Below are positions 37,701 through 55,356 of a DNA stretch of 64,000 bases, piece after piece (position 1 is the first letter of the stretch; each line of letters opens with the position of its first letter). The stretch spans positions 1,798,001 to 1,862,000 of the forward strand of contig OX387198.1 of NCBI GenBank assembly GCA_947561715.1, read 5' to 3'. Source of the DNA: Ascidia mentula. Lineage: Eukaryota > Chordata > Ascidiacea > Phlebobranchia > Ascidiidae. The position numbers were made by a program, and so were the translations under genes. The notes beneath the pieces are model-generated. The model was not told where the DNA came from. It did no database searches and worked only from the letters and a program-made list of their open reading frames with translations.

Positions 37701-38463
37701 TTTGCAGCGAAGAAAGCAACGTTTGCAGCGATGCCGAGTCACAAGATGTCGCTAGTGCGGTGCACGGCATCACATCGGCATTTCTCGGTGACGTCAATCC
37801 AACATTTCGCGCGCTTTTCGAGGCATTTTTAAAGGTGAGCGATCGAATTTCTTTAGGTTTTTGTCGAGGTTCGCGCGACGCCCGTGCTCGCTGTTGTTCG
37901 TTGGTTTGTGGGAAAACACTTAGATTGTTTTAGGAACTTGTTTACTTTCTGATTTGACACTTCGGCCGAATTGCCGCGTGTTTTGCACGAAACCGTTTCG
38001 ACTTTTGGTTGAAACAATTCGCTTTGTCACTCGTAAGATGGTGATTGAAATTAAGCTTCTCTCTCAAGTGAGTGCCTTTTGGTAATGTTTTGTCATGGTG
38101 TACGAAATTTTTTTTCGCGCCTTGTTTCGGTGAAAAAAATTCTGTTTATTTTGTGAAAAGCTTCCATTGCAATTTCGCCAGCTTAGAATGTTGCAAATAA
38201 TCTTCTGAGAAAGTAAAACACAAAATATTGTAATCGTCGGCGTTTAGTGAATTTTAATCAAGCTGCATCTTTATTTTCATTTCGTATTTACCATCACGTT
38301 ATAATATCAACAGTTTGACCTTGAAAGTGACCCTGAAGCTCATCTTCTGCTTCCATTCCTCGATCAACTCAAATCTTCTGCTCAAGGAACTTTCTGCGCC
38401 ACCAAGTCTGACGTCATCAGTCCACCTTTAGCGAGAAGCATCAAAAACCTTCTTGCTTCGTAA
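34788..38463 (+). pseudogene. GT8 glycosyltransferase (glucoside xylosyltransferase-like), copy A, one frameshift
   Basis: Eight exons: 34788-34879, 35256-35343, 35759-35881, 36195-36338, 36665-36876, 37146-37335, 37665-37834, 38314-38463. The product would be a type II Golgi or ER enzyme of about 389 residues: short N-terminus and signal anchor (IFILWLLILVASWL), GT8 start MHLVAVSCG, the DxD metal site (YSDSDVIF), the MMMNFTRM block and a C-terminal SAVHGITSAF block matching the HG region of GXYLT1/2. GXYLT enzymes add xylose to O-glucose on Notch EGF repeats. Exon 5 lacks one C relative to copy B (GAGCGCAGG against GAGCGCCAGG), giving an early stop; all other exons and splice sites are intact. 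Exon 7 has a 9-bp in-frame deletion relative to copy C. The single lesion could also be an assembly error or an allele. Confidence 0.85.
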
Positions 38464-39237
38464 AATAGGGAACGGATATTGTGTATACGAGGGTGTGACG
38501 TCATGGTTTTCGGTTATTAAATTGTGGCGATCCTGATGAGGATGCAGTGTGGGGGAAATGGAACCAAACGCGTAGCTAACTTCGAAAGCTCTATCTCCGA
38601 CGTTACTGTTCATGTTAGGCTAATTGGGTATTAAGGTATATTGTATGTGTATCGTTTCAAACTCTGCATGCGTATTACCAAAGTCTTACATTTAATTTAG
38701 ATGAAATGAACGCATGCCGAACGAAAACGTGAATACTGTGACGTAAAAAAGTTTTTGTTGAGCAATGGACTTGATTTTCTGGTTGGGGGAATTAGGCTTT
38801 TAATGTCGGTTAAATGGGATCCAAGGCATATCAGAGGTCACCTGCTATACGCCATACTTGATGGAGTACTGAAGTCTCAATGCCACGAACAGATTCACAA
38901 AGCCAACTATTAAGAAAAAAATTTTGTCTCACAAACCATTGGAAACACTTTTGCCACAGTACAAATATCTGGATTTTCTCTGAATAACGATAACTCACTA
39001 TGGCTTTTTTGGGCGGTTGTCTTCCTTTATTGTACACAACCACCAGATAACACTAAGAGACATTTTGCAGTACGTTATTATTCATACGTGCATCACTTCA
39101 CTTTTTTGACCACTACGTTATTCCTGGTTCTCTGAAGTAAAGGGTAACCTTGTTGCCGTCTGCAAACCATGGGAATACTTTGTCGTGTAATTTAAAAATA
39201 TTTTGTTGATCGCGAGAAAGAGAAATGCAAAAAAAAC
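38464..39237. other. Intergenic, no gene recognised
   Basis: 3' flank of GT8 copy A. Only the first part (to about 38580) still resembles the 3' flank of copy C. Confidence 0.5.
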
Positions 39238-39635
39238 GGACTGAAGGCTGCAGACGGTTGTTAGGCTTCGCGGCAGAACTCGCGCAGTCTTCTGGCATCC
39301 GGCTCGACGACAGACCTTTTTTTCGTTGTAACTTGTTCTCACTTTTCTCTGTCAAAATTCGTTGTCATTATTCGCTGTTATTCTCTGTCATTACTTCTGT
39401 CACCCAACTATAGTCTCGGACACTTAACTGGAACGCAGTAGAAGTTACTCGCTCAGTCACTAACGCGCTTGGAACAATTGAACTTTACGCTGCCCGACAT
39501 TGCAAACGTGTGTTTCCATTAATAAACAAGTCTGTTTACGGAGTTTTAAATTCAGTAGTCTACATCAAGAACACGCAAGCAGACTTATTAGTTTCAGTTA
39601 TAGCAGCGACTGGGAATTCTATTTGTACGCTGCAG
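39238..39635 (+). repeat. Dispersed repeat family, copy 2 (possible solo LTR)
   Basis: Same landmarks and order as copy 1 at 19749-20179: CTGCAGACGGTTGTTAGGC, GGCATCCGGCTCGAC, GTGTGTTTCCATTAATAAA, AAATTCAGTAGTCTACATCA and TTTGTACGCTGCAG. No coding potential. Confidence 0.65.
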
Positions 39636-40072
39636 GATCAGCCGAATTTTCGGTGCTGGTTGTCACGAAAATTTTGTTTACAAGCCCACAAAATTTAAGC
39701 GTTAATTGCATAAGTTTGAATTACATGTGCTTCGTGTTACACACTATTCCGACCTTCGGGCTTTCCAAAAATTAATTTGTCCTGTCATCAAATGATTTTA
39801 ACTAGTTTCTGGAAATATTGTCACAAAGGCTAATTTTCATTAGGGCATTGTAACATCTCTTTATTGGAACCAACCAAACGCTACATATGCTGTATCTGTG
39901 CTCTCCTACCTTGTGGTATGCAAAAAAATGCGTGAACGGTGTTAGTGAGCCCAAACACGAGCGTTAAGGTCTCACGGCTTGTGAACTTATCGACCAATAC
40001 ATCGCTAACGACCTTAACAGATAAGTTGCCGAAGGCATGCAAAAAAGAAAATTGGCAAAAATCGGTCGATCG

Positions 40073-40147
40073 CCAGACCCATATACCAAGAAGAAAACCT
40101 GATCGGGATTCGTAGCCAAGATATCCAGGGTTCGAATCCCGGTCTGG
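40073..40147 (+). other. tRNA-like 75-bp unit, probably SINE or tRNA relic
   Basis: CCAGACC at 40073-40079 pairs perfectly with GGTCTGG at 40141-40147, exactly 75 bp overall, and a near-perfect B box (GGTTCGAATCC) sits at the normal place. The A box and D arm are not recognisable, so I do not call a tRNA. Confidence 0.4.
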
Positions 40148-40626
40148 TAAAAAAATGACAAAAACGTTTTTTCACTCAACAAATTTCATTAACAATTATT
40201 AACACACAAAAACTGCATCCATAAAACAGTTACTACAGAGGAGATTGGATTTAATCGGGTACAGATGTTTCCTGATTACCTAAGTAGTTTGTTATGTGTT
40301 GCAAAAAAGGAATTCTTTAAATCTTTAGTAATCCATTTAAACTATTAAAGTTAACAAAGCTAATAACAGGATAAATATCTTGACTACTGAGTGGGAATAG
40401 CAAACGTTAAAAAGATCAAGTGGTACAGATTGAAAAAAAGATTAGGAACAAATAGATAAGAAAATGCATAGGGGAAGAACACACATAAATGTAAATTGCA
40501 ATGAAAAAAATGCTCAGCACAATGTTTCTATGAAACCAATGGAAGGCATGAGGTTTCTGAGTACACAATAATTAATTCTACAAAAGTACAAAAAGGTAAG
40601 CTCCTAGGATGAAATCATAAAATTAT
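40148..40626. other. Intergenic, no gene recognised
   Basis: AT-rich sequence; part is likely the 3' UTR of the ZU5-UPA gene ending at 40627. Confidence 0.5.
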
Positions 40627-43184
40627 TCAAAGTGCATTAATGAAAATATATAAAATAAAAACAAAAATTGCAACACAGATCATGAAACATGCAGTAATAT
40701 AGATTATATTTTGTGAATCACTATGTGCTGCAACTTTTTCTTCCAAAGCGCTGAACCTGTTGCTTCCACTGTTGTCATCATCACTGCTTTTTAAAAGTCT
40801 TTTCCTCAGAGGTTCTAAATCAGACATTAGTCAAGGTTAAGATTAACAGTGTAAGCAAAGTTAAAAAAAATACAATGAAATCAGTATAGTAGGAATTTTT
40901 AATTGGTGTGTATATACCTGGATTATTGTAATTATGTATGGTAACACCACCCTGGACACCAGCTACACTTCCTCTGGTAATGTGTACACCTTGTAATGGT
41001 GCGATCTGCTCAGTTCTTTCTCCTGTTTTGCACATTTACTTTTTATTATATCTTTTATAAAATTTTCAATGCAATTACTTGAAAAACATCACAAAAGCTT
41101 TCTGTTCTATGATCAACTGGTTTTAGGCAGTATTATCAGTAAATTCCCACACTGGTACAAATAACTTTACAGAAATAGAGAGAAAAGTGATTGGGTAAAT
41201 CTGCCCTCACTCATAAACAAGTGTACATTCCCCTGTATAATGCACACATGCCATTTAAAATTAATATGTGATTTAAACAATAACAATTTTAAAAAAATGG
41301 TTTTCAGGTTATGACTAACCTGGTAAAGGTTGGCCTCTTTTTATGTTGTGTAATTCTGGCACAAAAGATAATGATTAAAACCATTGGAGACATGCAACAA
41401 ATATATACTAATATGGTCAAAACAAAAGCTTATCGTTGAGAGTTATCAAATTTTGAATGTTTTGTAAATACGATGGATTAAGTATTAGCAACAAGATTTG
41501 ATCAAGACATGTTGTACTGTGGAGTCATAGTTAACATTGGCTTGCATGAAAAAAGCCCTGGGAGATTTTCCTGCAAGGTTCAGGTTGTGGATAGTTCAAA
41601 CTGCTGTCTACTTCAACAATAAAAGTAATAGTGAAGTGAAATTGTTGAACATTGCATCAAAAAGTAATTTTTAAAATACGAATTTTTTGACTAAACATAC
41701 CTACAGTTCCATTTTTTATATAGCAGGTTTCCTTCAGCAATATAGTTTGCCTCTGAGCAGATTTTATCACAATTCTGATTTTTTTGTAGCTGAGGCTACT
41801 TCCTGTACAGTTTTTTAACAGGAATTGAGTTTCAAACTTTGTCCTTTCCCAAATGTTTGCAATGTGTTTTGTATCTTCAACAAACACGATGTCGTCGCTG
41901 GTTAGGCTTACGATAAGATCTTCATCTCCACTCCTGCATGAAACACTTTGTAAACGTTGTAACTAGTCAACACGTGTCACATACTATGAGACTTACGTAA
42001 CGACAAATGTTGTTTCAATTAGTTTTTCAAAAGGATATATTCCTTTTGTTGCAGCGATGTTGTCACAAATCAACATAGAAACAACAGTTTCATTTGGAGA
42101 TGCAGTTAGTCCTGATGGAACAGCCAAGATCAGTGACATTTCCTTTGCAAGTCCAAAAAACTTTTGGAAAATGATTGTGTACCTAAAGAAGATACCCGTT
42201 AGTCTTCAACATTTTTAACAATCAGTTACAATTATACCATGAAAATCCAGATGTTGAAACCATAATGGTGGTGGTTCCTGGTTTCATACAAACAGTTTGG
42301 TACTCCCTCAAAGGAGTAGTTTGTCCAACAGCTTTTTGTACCTGCATAAAATTACTTCTAATTAAAAAGGGCGGTGCCCATCAAGGTTTTTCAATAAAAT
42401 ACAAGTAGGCTACCACGCAAGATTTTAGGAAACCACACCACGAAACTTGTCGCATTCGTAACGTTCGAATTATGATGTTTGTTTGGAAATAATTACATTG
42501 CACAAACAGACACTGTCGTTAACACTGCCCTTTCGATCAATATGCCTCTTGCATATGCATTGAAATTCAAAGACAGTTTTGCGATACTTAATCACGTCAC
42601 AATATTGCCGCCCTTCCTGGAAATATGAACACCAGGCGCCTATGTGTACCACAACCACAATACGGCTATTCCAATCATCGAGCTTTTGCTTTGGCTTGGA
42701 ATGCACTGGGTCATTTAGGCATTCTATGTATCAGGTTATCTGCAATGTCACTTTACCTGTACAAGTGTTTCACAATCTGTTCTGTAGCATGTGGGTAAAC
42801 TGATTTCGATTTCTTCATTGAACTTGAGTCCATGTGGCTTACACAAAAGTAGGGGTGTGATTTGCATCATATTGTCCCTTTCCTAAAGATGAGAAAATTG
42901 AGAATAAAAATCCTTCAAACAGATCCTGCAAGGAAAAGTGCTTAAATGATTGCCCGGTGCGGGTAAAATATTACATAATTAACTTACCTTTGGACTTTTT
43001 TATCAGGTCAAAACTAAAATTTTTGTCGTGTGTTGCTGAAATTGTAATGTATGAAAAGGTTTTAAACTTTTTCTTACAGTCGGATCTTTTATTCCATAAA
43101 ACGACTCAGCCACAATTTCCACATCCTCATCTAAGGCATCAGCTGGTATAGAAATCATACATCCTCCAACTTCAATTACTCCCC
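40627..43184 (-). CDS. ZU5-UPA protein with C-terminal membrane anchor, 5' end unresolved
   Basis: Eight phase-consistent exons: 43078-43184, 42757-42882, 42238-42341, 41997-42182, 41701-41933, 41320-41355, 40918-41022, 40627-40814 (stop at 40627), about 361 residues plus a missing start. Exons 1-3 form a ZU5 domain (GGCMISIPADALDEDVEI, then the LLLCKPHGLKF block typical of ZU5). The next two exons fit a UPA-like region (IIFQKFFGLAKEMSLILAVP, SLTSDDIVFVEDTK). Then comes a Gly/Val/Asn-rich segment (GSVAGVQGGVTIHNYNN), an acidic linker, and a single C-terminal span (IIYITACFMICVAIFVFILY). ZU5-UPA modules occur in UNC5, ankyrin and PIDD, usually followed by a death domain; none is seen here. The tail-anchor layout suggests an ER, mitochondrial or plasma membrane location. 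First exons are probably within 43185-44400 but I could not fix them. Confidence 0.75.
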
Positions 43185-44464
43185 CTGGTTTTCAAATTAC
43201 TTTTGATGCTTCGTGATGGTTCGTGTATATCTATTTACAAATGTTTAAATTTAACGTTTTAATTAACTTGCTATATCTTGGTGAGTTGAAATGAACTTAT
43301 ACAGTGGAAATCGCCTTGTGGTGTTTTGCAAGAATACGGTCTGCTGTGCATTATTTTCAACAGATTTATCAAAAAATATGAAAAAGCTTAATAAGACTAT
43401 GTTTCAACATCCTTTGAAGTTGTTGCTAAACTAACTTAGGCCACTGGTAGAGCCAGGGGCGGAATTAAAGTGTTCAAAGCTTTAATTGCGACACACAGTT
43501 TTGCAAACATTTTTGCACACAACAATAAAATGAATTTCTTCCCTCGTTTTCATCACTTGACGTTTCCATTCCTGCTATTCAACCACCACTTTGCCACAGG
43601 AAAGCAAACAAGTTCCAGTCAGTGGCGAAGATTTATTTAAGGCAGCAATATTATTGATTTACTACAATCCAAACTCAGTACATTATACTGGAAGATGCTT
43701 CCTAATCGATTTTGAATTTTGTAATAAACACAATTAAACTTAATTTGAAGAGGAAAATCGGAAAATTACCATAACAAAAATTTCGACCACCTCCCCCTAA
43801 TAAGGCTTGATACGCCTATATACGTGCATGTTTTTTTGATGTATTCCAAAAAAATACAGATGTTCCTGAGAATGTTGAAGGAATTTGAAAAGCCACATAA
43901 CTTTGTGCGACATAAAATGTTAATTCAAAGTACTAGTCCAGTTCTACTAAAACTATCATGTACCAGTACAACCCACTGCAATCATTTCTATACAATTTTA
44001 GCATAAAAACCTGCAGTGAGTAATCGACTAAATGTATTCATAGTTATTATTGTATTAGTGTTTTACTGAAGGTCACCTTTACCAACCTAAAGAGTTTCAA
44101 TGAGGAACTAACGTTGGCCACAGACTTGCTATTGTCAAACTTACCTTGCCCCAGTGGCAAGAACAATAACAACCAAGCTTCACCTTCCTTTCATTGGGTT
44201 CGTGTTTCGCGACGATGTTTGGGGTGCGAGCTCAGGTCGTTAAACTGTGAAGAACAAACGGACTGTAATGTTACGTGAATTTTTTGGATATAAGCACAGA
44301 CTTTACAGATGTTTCAAAAACTAACTGAAAAGTTAATTTGAAGTGCGTTTCATGACCATTCCCTGCTACATTCTCATTACTTACCTAGGGAGAGTAAAAT
44401 GATGCAAAAGTCATTTTCATGTTACTTTGATGGTAAATCTCAAGGATTTTTGCATTTAAATTTG
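43185..44464. other. Intergenic or 5' region of the ZU5-UPA gene
   Basis: No exon firmly supported. A minus-strand Cys-rich reading frame ending at a good donor near 44155 (HWGK/GTAAGT) does not match the phase of the exon at 43184. The string AGCCAGGGGCGGAATT near 43450 resembles a transposon end but I find no partner. Confidence 0.4.
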
Positions 44465-44629
44465 AGATACATAAGCTCTTTGTTTTACCCTGTGAAACCT
44501 TTTAATTGATATAATTTCGTATGTTGTGTGTTTCGCTGCCATTTCTAGAGGTCCAAATTAGTTACATTTTAGTTACAGAGGCAGTTGGATTAGAAACTTA
44601 TTGATTTATTTGTCTATTTTGGCGTGCAG

Positions 44630-44834
44630 ATGATCTTGAAGAAAGTGACTGACGCTGCAATATACAGTGATAGTGACGTCATTTTCCTCAAACCGCTCGA
44701 TGAACTGTGGATGCAGTTTGACTCGTTCACTGAGCGCCCGGTAGCGGCCATATCTCCTACTGCTAGCCATCCACTGGGTGGCAGTCGCTACAACGATTTC
44801 ACAGTCGTCAGGACTTTTTCAAATCAATACTGGG
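44630..44834 (+). pseudogene. Relic of GT8 exon 5 upstream of copy B
   Basis: After a GCGTGCAG acceptor the exon reads MILKKVTDAAIYSDSDVIFL and keeps the DxD site, then loses 8 bp near its end (TACAACGATTTCACAG in place of the intact sequence at 47620), which shifts the frame before the TGGG/GTGAGT donor. It stands alone, about 1 kb upstream of exon 1 of copy B, in the same place as the relic before copy A. Confidence 0.85.
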
Positions 44835-45618
44835 GTGAGTCGTCTTTACGATCATTTATTTAATTTTTGTCTTAATATGTCAATAATCTTAGTACAAAAG
44901 AAAGATTCATTTATTACGAACTGTGTTTAAAAAATGCAGAGATCTTTGTGTTTTCGGTTCGAGCAGATTTGGTTCGCTCCGTTCTCTGCACTAAGCTTTA
45001 TTCGCACAAATAACGGGTTTTCTTGTAAATTGCCCGCGGCGTATTTCGTGAGTAACCACGCAGACGGTGTGCAATCAACCGTGTCATTACAGCTGGTTGT
45101 TCGCTTCATTGTGCGTGGTCGAGGCAGTTAGATTAGAAGCTTGTTGGTTTTATTGGGAAGTAAGGCTAATGTTGCAGCAGCCAGGAAATTTATAGGCGGC
45201 CAAATTTGTTCAAAAAGAAGATTTACTTATGAAGGCAGTTTAGCTGAACTTAAGTAACGAATTGGATTTCTGGGTTTAGGTGCTGTTGTGTTGTTTGTGG
45301 CGTTCAGGTTAAGTGAAGCGAACAAATCGATACATTCTCTCACAATACTGACGAAAGTCCCGCGAAAGTTAAGTTAAGTATCAGGTAGCCAGAGTCAAGA
45401 GGAAAGTTTAGAGTTGGTGACCAACTTAGGTGTATTCTAATTCCTACGTTTGCTTTACGTACGACATGGTAAAACCTATGTTTATTCATACATGTTTTTG
45501 TTTACATCAGAAATTTAGAACTGTGTTAGTAAAAATGTGCCTTGTATAGTAATGACTGGTCGGCGGCAGGTCTATACATTTGCTGATATCTTTCAAAAAG
45601 CAACGAAACGTTTCTACA

Positions 45619-48593
45619 ATGAAAATCTGCCGACTCTCCAGGGCGACCATCTTTATCTTGTGGATGTTGATTCTTGTTGCAAGTTGGTTAACATGTGGAA
45701 ATTGGTTGATGTAAGTCTAAATTCCATGTGGGATACAAAGCATTTATGTTTTGGTTTTAATGGGGTTCGAACCAACGGTCGTAAGTACATTAGGTAAATT
45801 AACAAATTTTTTGAAAATGTACATAGCATTGCAGCCTAAACTGCATTGACAACGCCCATGTGCAGGAAATTAGAACCGGTTATATCAGGGAGCGCAGTAT
45901 GGTATTTCACAATCACTTGCATCCAATGATTATGGCATTTACTGAAGCCACAGACTTAGACTTGCTTTATTATAAGGATCATCCGTTGGTGTGATTCGTA
46001 GTTACAACCATTGCTATAATAATTCAACGCAAATCCAAACGTATGATTGCATATTGTAATGTAAAGTTGAAGTACTCAATATATTTTCAGGAATTTGACC
46101 GGACGATCTGTACGAGAGGTTGAGACGATGCATCTCGTAGCTGTATCGTGTGGGCGACCCAACTATCAAGGTATCAGGGTAAGTCAATAAATTGAAACCT
46201 TTGCAACAGATGTAAAAATAACATCTAAAAATATCCACATTTTACGTTTATGTACGGTGTCGTGTGATCAATGAAGTTTTATTGCAAGAAACTCTGTAGT
46301 TGAACTTATTGTATCTCTTGCAAAACTCACAACCTTGCGATACAAACCATCAACATCTCCTTCCATGCGTTGCATCAAGTCACTTAATGGCAATTAAGAA
46401 CTATTACCAAATAACGGATTTGCCTCATGTGAGGATTAAAAATGACGATTCCAACTATAATCACCACCTTAACGACCACCATAATTTTGTTTGATTCTCG
46501 GGTCTTTAGAAATTAAAACTTGCAAACCCAACTGTCACCACTTATTGTCTAAATAGTTGTTTTCCCTAAAATTTGTGTCCATTTCCAGGATATACGGAAA
46601 CCCATGGATTTGACCGTAACCATGGTAAAATCCGCCGTGCTCTTCTCCAAGTCTCCTCTCTACGTCCACATCTTCACAGAGGACGACATGAAACCACTCT
46701 TCGAGGCGGAGGTACCAAAATACTCAGTCTTTTGCCAAAAAACACCAGAGTCAAAGATTTCATTTAGGACGTCTATATCTATAAAGTACTTAGTTGTGAC
46801 GTTGCCTGACCAGACATATGTTGCACATATGCCGTGTTAAGACTTACAAACATTAAGGATTCGTAACTATTTCTGCACCATCGAACGACGAAGCGATTAT
46901 GAATAGTTTTCTTTAAATGTTAATTTAATCGTTCCTAACGGTACCCCAAGTTACAAAAAAACGTTTCCTTTTTTTTCAAGATATCATCTTGGCCTGTTCA
47001 TTCGCAAGAGAAGTTTCAATACAAGTTGTACAATGCGAACTATGAAGAATATCTTCCGGAAACTCTGGTGAAGGAATGGAAGAAGTGGTACAAACCATGC
47101 GGGTCGTTTCGTCTCTTACTACCTGTAAGTACATTTGTTCTGCCTGTAAGAGAATTAAAGATTCATCTTAATTGTGATTTTTAACATCTTAACAAAACTA
47201 TAAATTGCAAATGGTATTTTGCCAATTGGATTGGCTTTTAGCTTTGGCTTTGAAAAATCTATGGCATGGCTCACTGATATGGGAACACTATATGATATTC
47301 GAAAAATGCAGTTCTATAGGCTGTATAGTGTATAATGCTACTGTATTAAAATGTCTGGTGCAATAGTTTGAGATTTGAGATGTCAAAAATACATTACTAA
47401 ACATTTATTTGCACTAATTAATTAATATATTTATTTATCTATTTGGTCGTGCAGATGATTTTAAAGGAAGTGACCGATGCTGCAATATACAGTGATAGTG
47501 ACGTCATTTTCCTCAAACCGCTCGATGAACTGTGGATGCAGTTTGAATCGTTCACTGAGCGCCAGGTAGCGGCCATATCTCCGACTGCTAGCCATCCACT
47601 GGGTGGCAGTCGCTACAACGAGAACTTTATTTCACACTCGTCAGGACTTTTTCAAATCAATACTTGGGTGAATCGTCTGGACGTTCGCTTTTTTACATTC
47701 AAGTGAAACTCGGTCGCAAACCTTGAGCATTAGCATACAAGTTGGCTGCTGGTGAGAAAGACTCTGACCATTCCCATATATGAGTTATGATTTGGAAATA
47801 AGCGTTTCTATACATGTGGTATAAAGTACCAAACACCCCCCAATGATTCAGTTGCTCTCATTGGAACACAAATGTCGATTCTGTTACATCACTGCAAATG
47901 TTACGTCACAATAAATAAATTTTCTTCTCCAGATAATGATGATGAACTTTACTCGAATGCTGAAGAGCGAATCGATTCTCTTCCATGACGAAAAAGACGT
48001 GGGCGTTCAACCGAAACGAATGACGTATGGTGTTGACTTGTTGCTGACGTATTACCGTCAGTTTAAGGAGAAAGCTAAACACGACCAGAAGTTAATGAAC
48101 ATTATGTACCATTACAACCCAGGTATTACAGGAGAAGTTATAAACCCATGGTTACAGTCCACGCACTCGCGTTCCAAGTTAAACAATCAAAACTTAAGGA
48201 TTGCGTGCAAACGTATAATATTGAAAACAAAAATCATGAAAAATGTTAAAACATGAAAATGGCCACTAGTAGTGCAGTTGAGCAAGTTTTTATAAAGTTC
48301 GACTTTTCATTATTTTGAGGACTTCTTTCCACTCCCAGGCAAGCGTTCAACGAACAGACAAATCAAACTGTTTGTTATTGAGTAAATCGCGTACAAAGTT
48401 TGAAACCTTTGCAGACCTTCTTCGCCAACTTTGGTGTTCCTGGAACTTCAAAAACAAGTTTGCAGCGACGAAAGCAACGTTTGCAGCGATGCCGAGTCAC
48501 AAGATGGCGCTAGTGCGGTGCACGGCATCACGTCGGCATTTTTCGGTGACGTCACTCAAACATTTCGCACGCTTTTCGATCACTCACCTTTAA
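45619..48593 (+). CDS. GT8 glycosyltransferase (glucoside xylosyltransferase-like), copy B, altered C-terminus
   Basis: Six intact exons: 45619-45710, 46091-46178, 46589-46711, 46981-47124, 47455-47667, 47933-48122, then exon 7 from 48415. The product has a signal anchor (IFILWMLILVASWL), MHLVAVSCG, the DxD site YSDSDVIF and the MMMNFTRM block. Exon 7 has a one-base deletion relative to A and C (AAAAACAAGTTTGC against AAAAACAACTTTTGC). It therefore runs out of frame to a stop at about 48593, and the normal exon 7 donor and all of exon 8 are deleted. The predicted protein loses the conserved C-terminal HG region and gains about 40 unrelated residues, so catalysis is doubtful. The exon 5 donor is also weakened (GG/GTGAAT). 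I call it a coding gene only because the N-terminal two thirds is open; it may be a pseudogene. Confidence 0.7.
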
Positions 48594-49392
48594 AAGTGCC
48601 TAAAAAAGCGTGCGATATATTGGAATGACGTCCCCGACAAATGCCGATGTGCACCAAACCACAAACGGCGTTCACCTGAGTGCCTCAAAATGCTCAGCAG
48701 TCCTGAATCCACCTTTTATTCTAAATAATGCTGTGCTTCGACTTTTTGTTAAGTTTGCCAATTTTTATTACTTGAGTAATTCATGAAGTTATTATTGCAG
48801 TAAAATTTAATTACAGTAAATTACAGCACTTTGACTGCAATGCCCTGACTGCGATGCCAGTGAACTAAAAATTATGACACGACAAATCAAAAGCCGAATG
48901 AGCTTAAACAATCAACTCCATGACAAAAAATGCAATCAAATTTGACATGCTATTAAGCGCTTCGTTCTATTTTACAACTACATTATTTGACAAAGTAGTG
49001 CATCCTTTGTCAAATACATGGAAGAGTAAATTTGATTTGCAGGACAGGAAGGAAACATAAAAGCACATGAAAATTAATGGAATGTCAAAAAGGGCACTTT
49101 ATCTGATGCTGTTTGTCAGTGGTACCGTTTTAGTTTTACATGCATTTATTAAAAAAAAGTTTTTGTAAAATTTTCTTTGTACAAAGATCTAACAGTAACT
49201 TTCTTTCTGGGTTGTCAGTCAAAGTCAAATTTCTTTGCCGTCCAAATTTTGTCTGTGCATTTCGCGGTCAACGTCTATTTTCTTCCAGAATGTTCTAAAA
49301 ACAAAAAAAAAATCCTAACACATCCCAGATGTGCTACAGAATAACAAAAAAACTGGATCAGTTCGAACCCAGGAACCCTGGCAGGCTGTCGT
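48594..49392. other. Intergenic, no gene recognised
   Basis: Converging 3' flanks of GT8 copy B and the KEN kinase on the other strand. Parts resemble 59370-60060 in unit C. Confidence 0.5.
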
Positions 49393-54085
<4,693 letters not shown>

Positions 54086-55356
54086 TGAGGCTCATACGAA
54101 ACTTGCATTGAACTTATATGGACTTGCGCTACTGATGCCTGCTACCTGTTTGCAATAAGAACCTACAGTTGAGTTTGTGCGTGTCATAAACAAAGTTAGC
54201 TACTATCCATCAAGCACCTACGCTGTGCAACTTCCGCAAAACTACCTACACTATAAGGTGGGAATACAACGTTAACTATAGTTACCTTCTCTCCCACACT
54301 TTTAGTGATAAGACAATACATTTTTTATGGCCCTCTGTTTTGCTTTGCATCACATAAAGAGCTTACAGCGCAAGTTGTATCAAAACAGGTAAACAAATCT
54401 TTGCTGCTTTTTGTAAACTATCAAAACTCGAAAACTGAATATTCCTGATTTTTTACGAAGACGTATTAAACTACAAAGATTAAGTGTTAAAAACAAGGAA
54501 ACCATTGCTCTTCAACTCTGTTTAACCGAAACTAGGCTTGTCCGTCAAGGGGCGTAGCCAAGTTTAGCAGTCACAGCAACATTTGCTGGTTAAACAAAGG
54601 CTTGTTTGAACAAGATGACTGGATTCTGTTTCCTCGTTCTTTGGTTTGCCCGAAATGGCACGCGCAAAGCAATCTTTCATATAAACGCACTTAATTTCTG
54701 TTGCCATTGCAAACTATTAATGCAGCCTTATATATGCCAAAACCATGATTATAAGTTCCACATTATTTTAGGACGGGCCAAATGACAGAGCAAATAACAG
54801 CAACTGACTTTTTCTCCATATTCGATTGTTACTTTTTGTATTATCACGCAATATATACCTTTAACACGGCAATGAAAGTGCGCTTACATGTCAAAGCGAC
54901 TTGATCAAACGGAATGTGCTTCAAAACACCATGCAAAAATGTGATATTAACCTCTGTGTAATGTGTTGATTGCATTTCCCTTCCCTTTCAATGCGTATAA
55001 ACTGGCGAAGGCCGACATTTCGCCTTGTGCAGAATGTTGGGTGGTAGGTGTATGGCAGTGCTTTGCACAAGAACAAGCCGTTTATCATGCCAAGTCAATC
55101 ATCTACAACATTTTTGGTTCGATGACTGTTCACAATCCACTCCAGACCGCCTCGCCCCCGCATTTAGTATATGTAAGTAACGCCTGAGTAAAAACACTAT
55201 TTCTTTTCTTGGGAACGAACTGCTGGTGTACCGCATGGTCGTTCGCACAGTTTGTTGTGCTCCACAGACTTACAAGTAGATCGAGAATGACTGTGATGTG
55301 TTTCTTAAAATCTTTCCGGACTGTATTGGGTAAGATCTTTATGTTTCGTATTTTTT
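54086..55356. other. Junction between the two duplicated units, no gene recognised
   Basis: It holds the upstream region of KEN kinase copy 1 and the left boundary of unit C. I see no exon or element I can name. Confidence 0.5.

Noticed and set aside
40073..40147. tRNA gene
   Set aside because: Perfect end pairing and B box, but no A box or D arm.
42470..42706. Minus-strand reading frame in the ZU5-UPA intron
   Set aside because: Not needed for phase continuity between the flanking exons and carries no recognisable domain.
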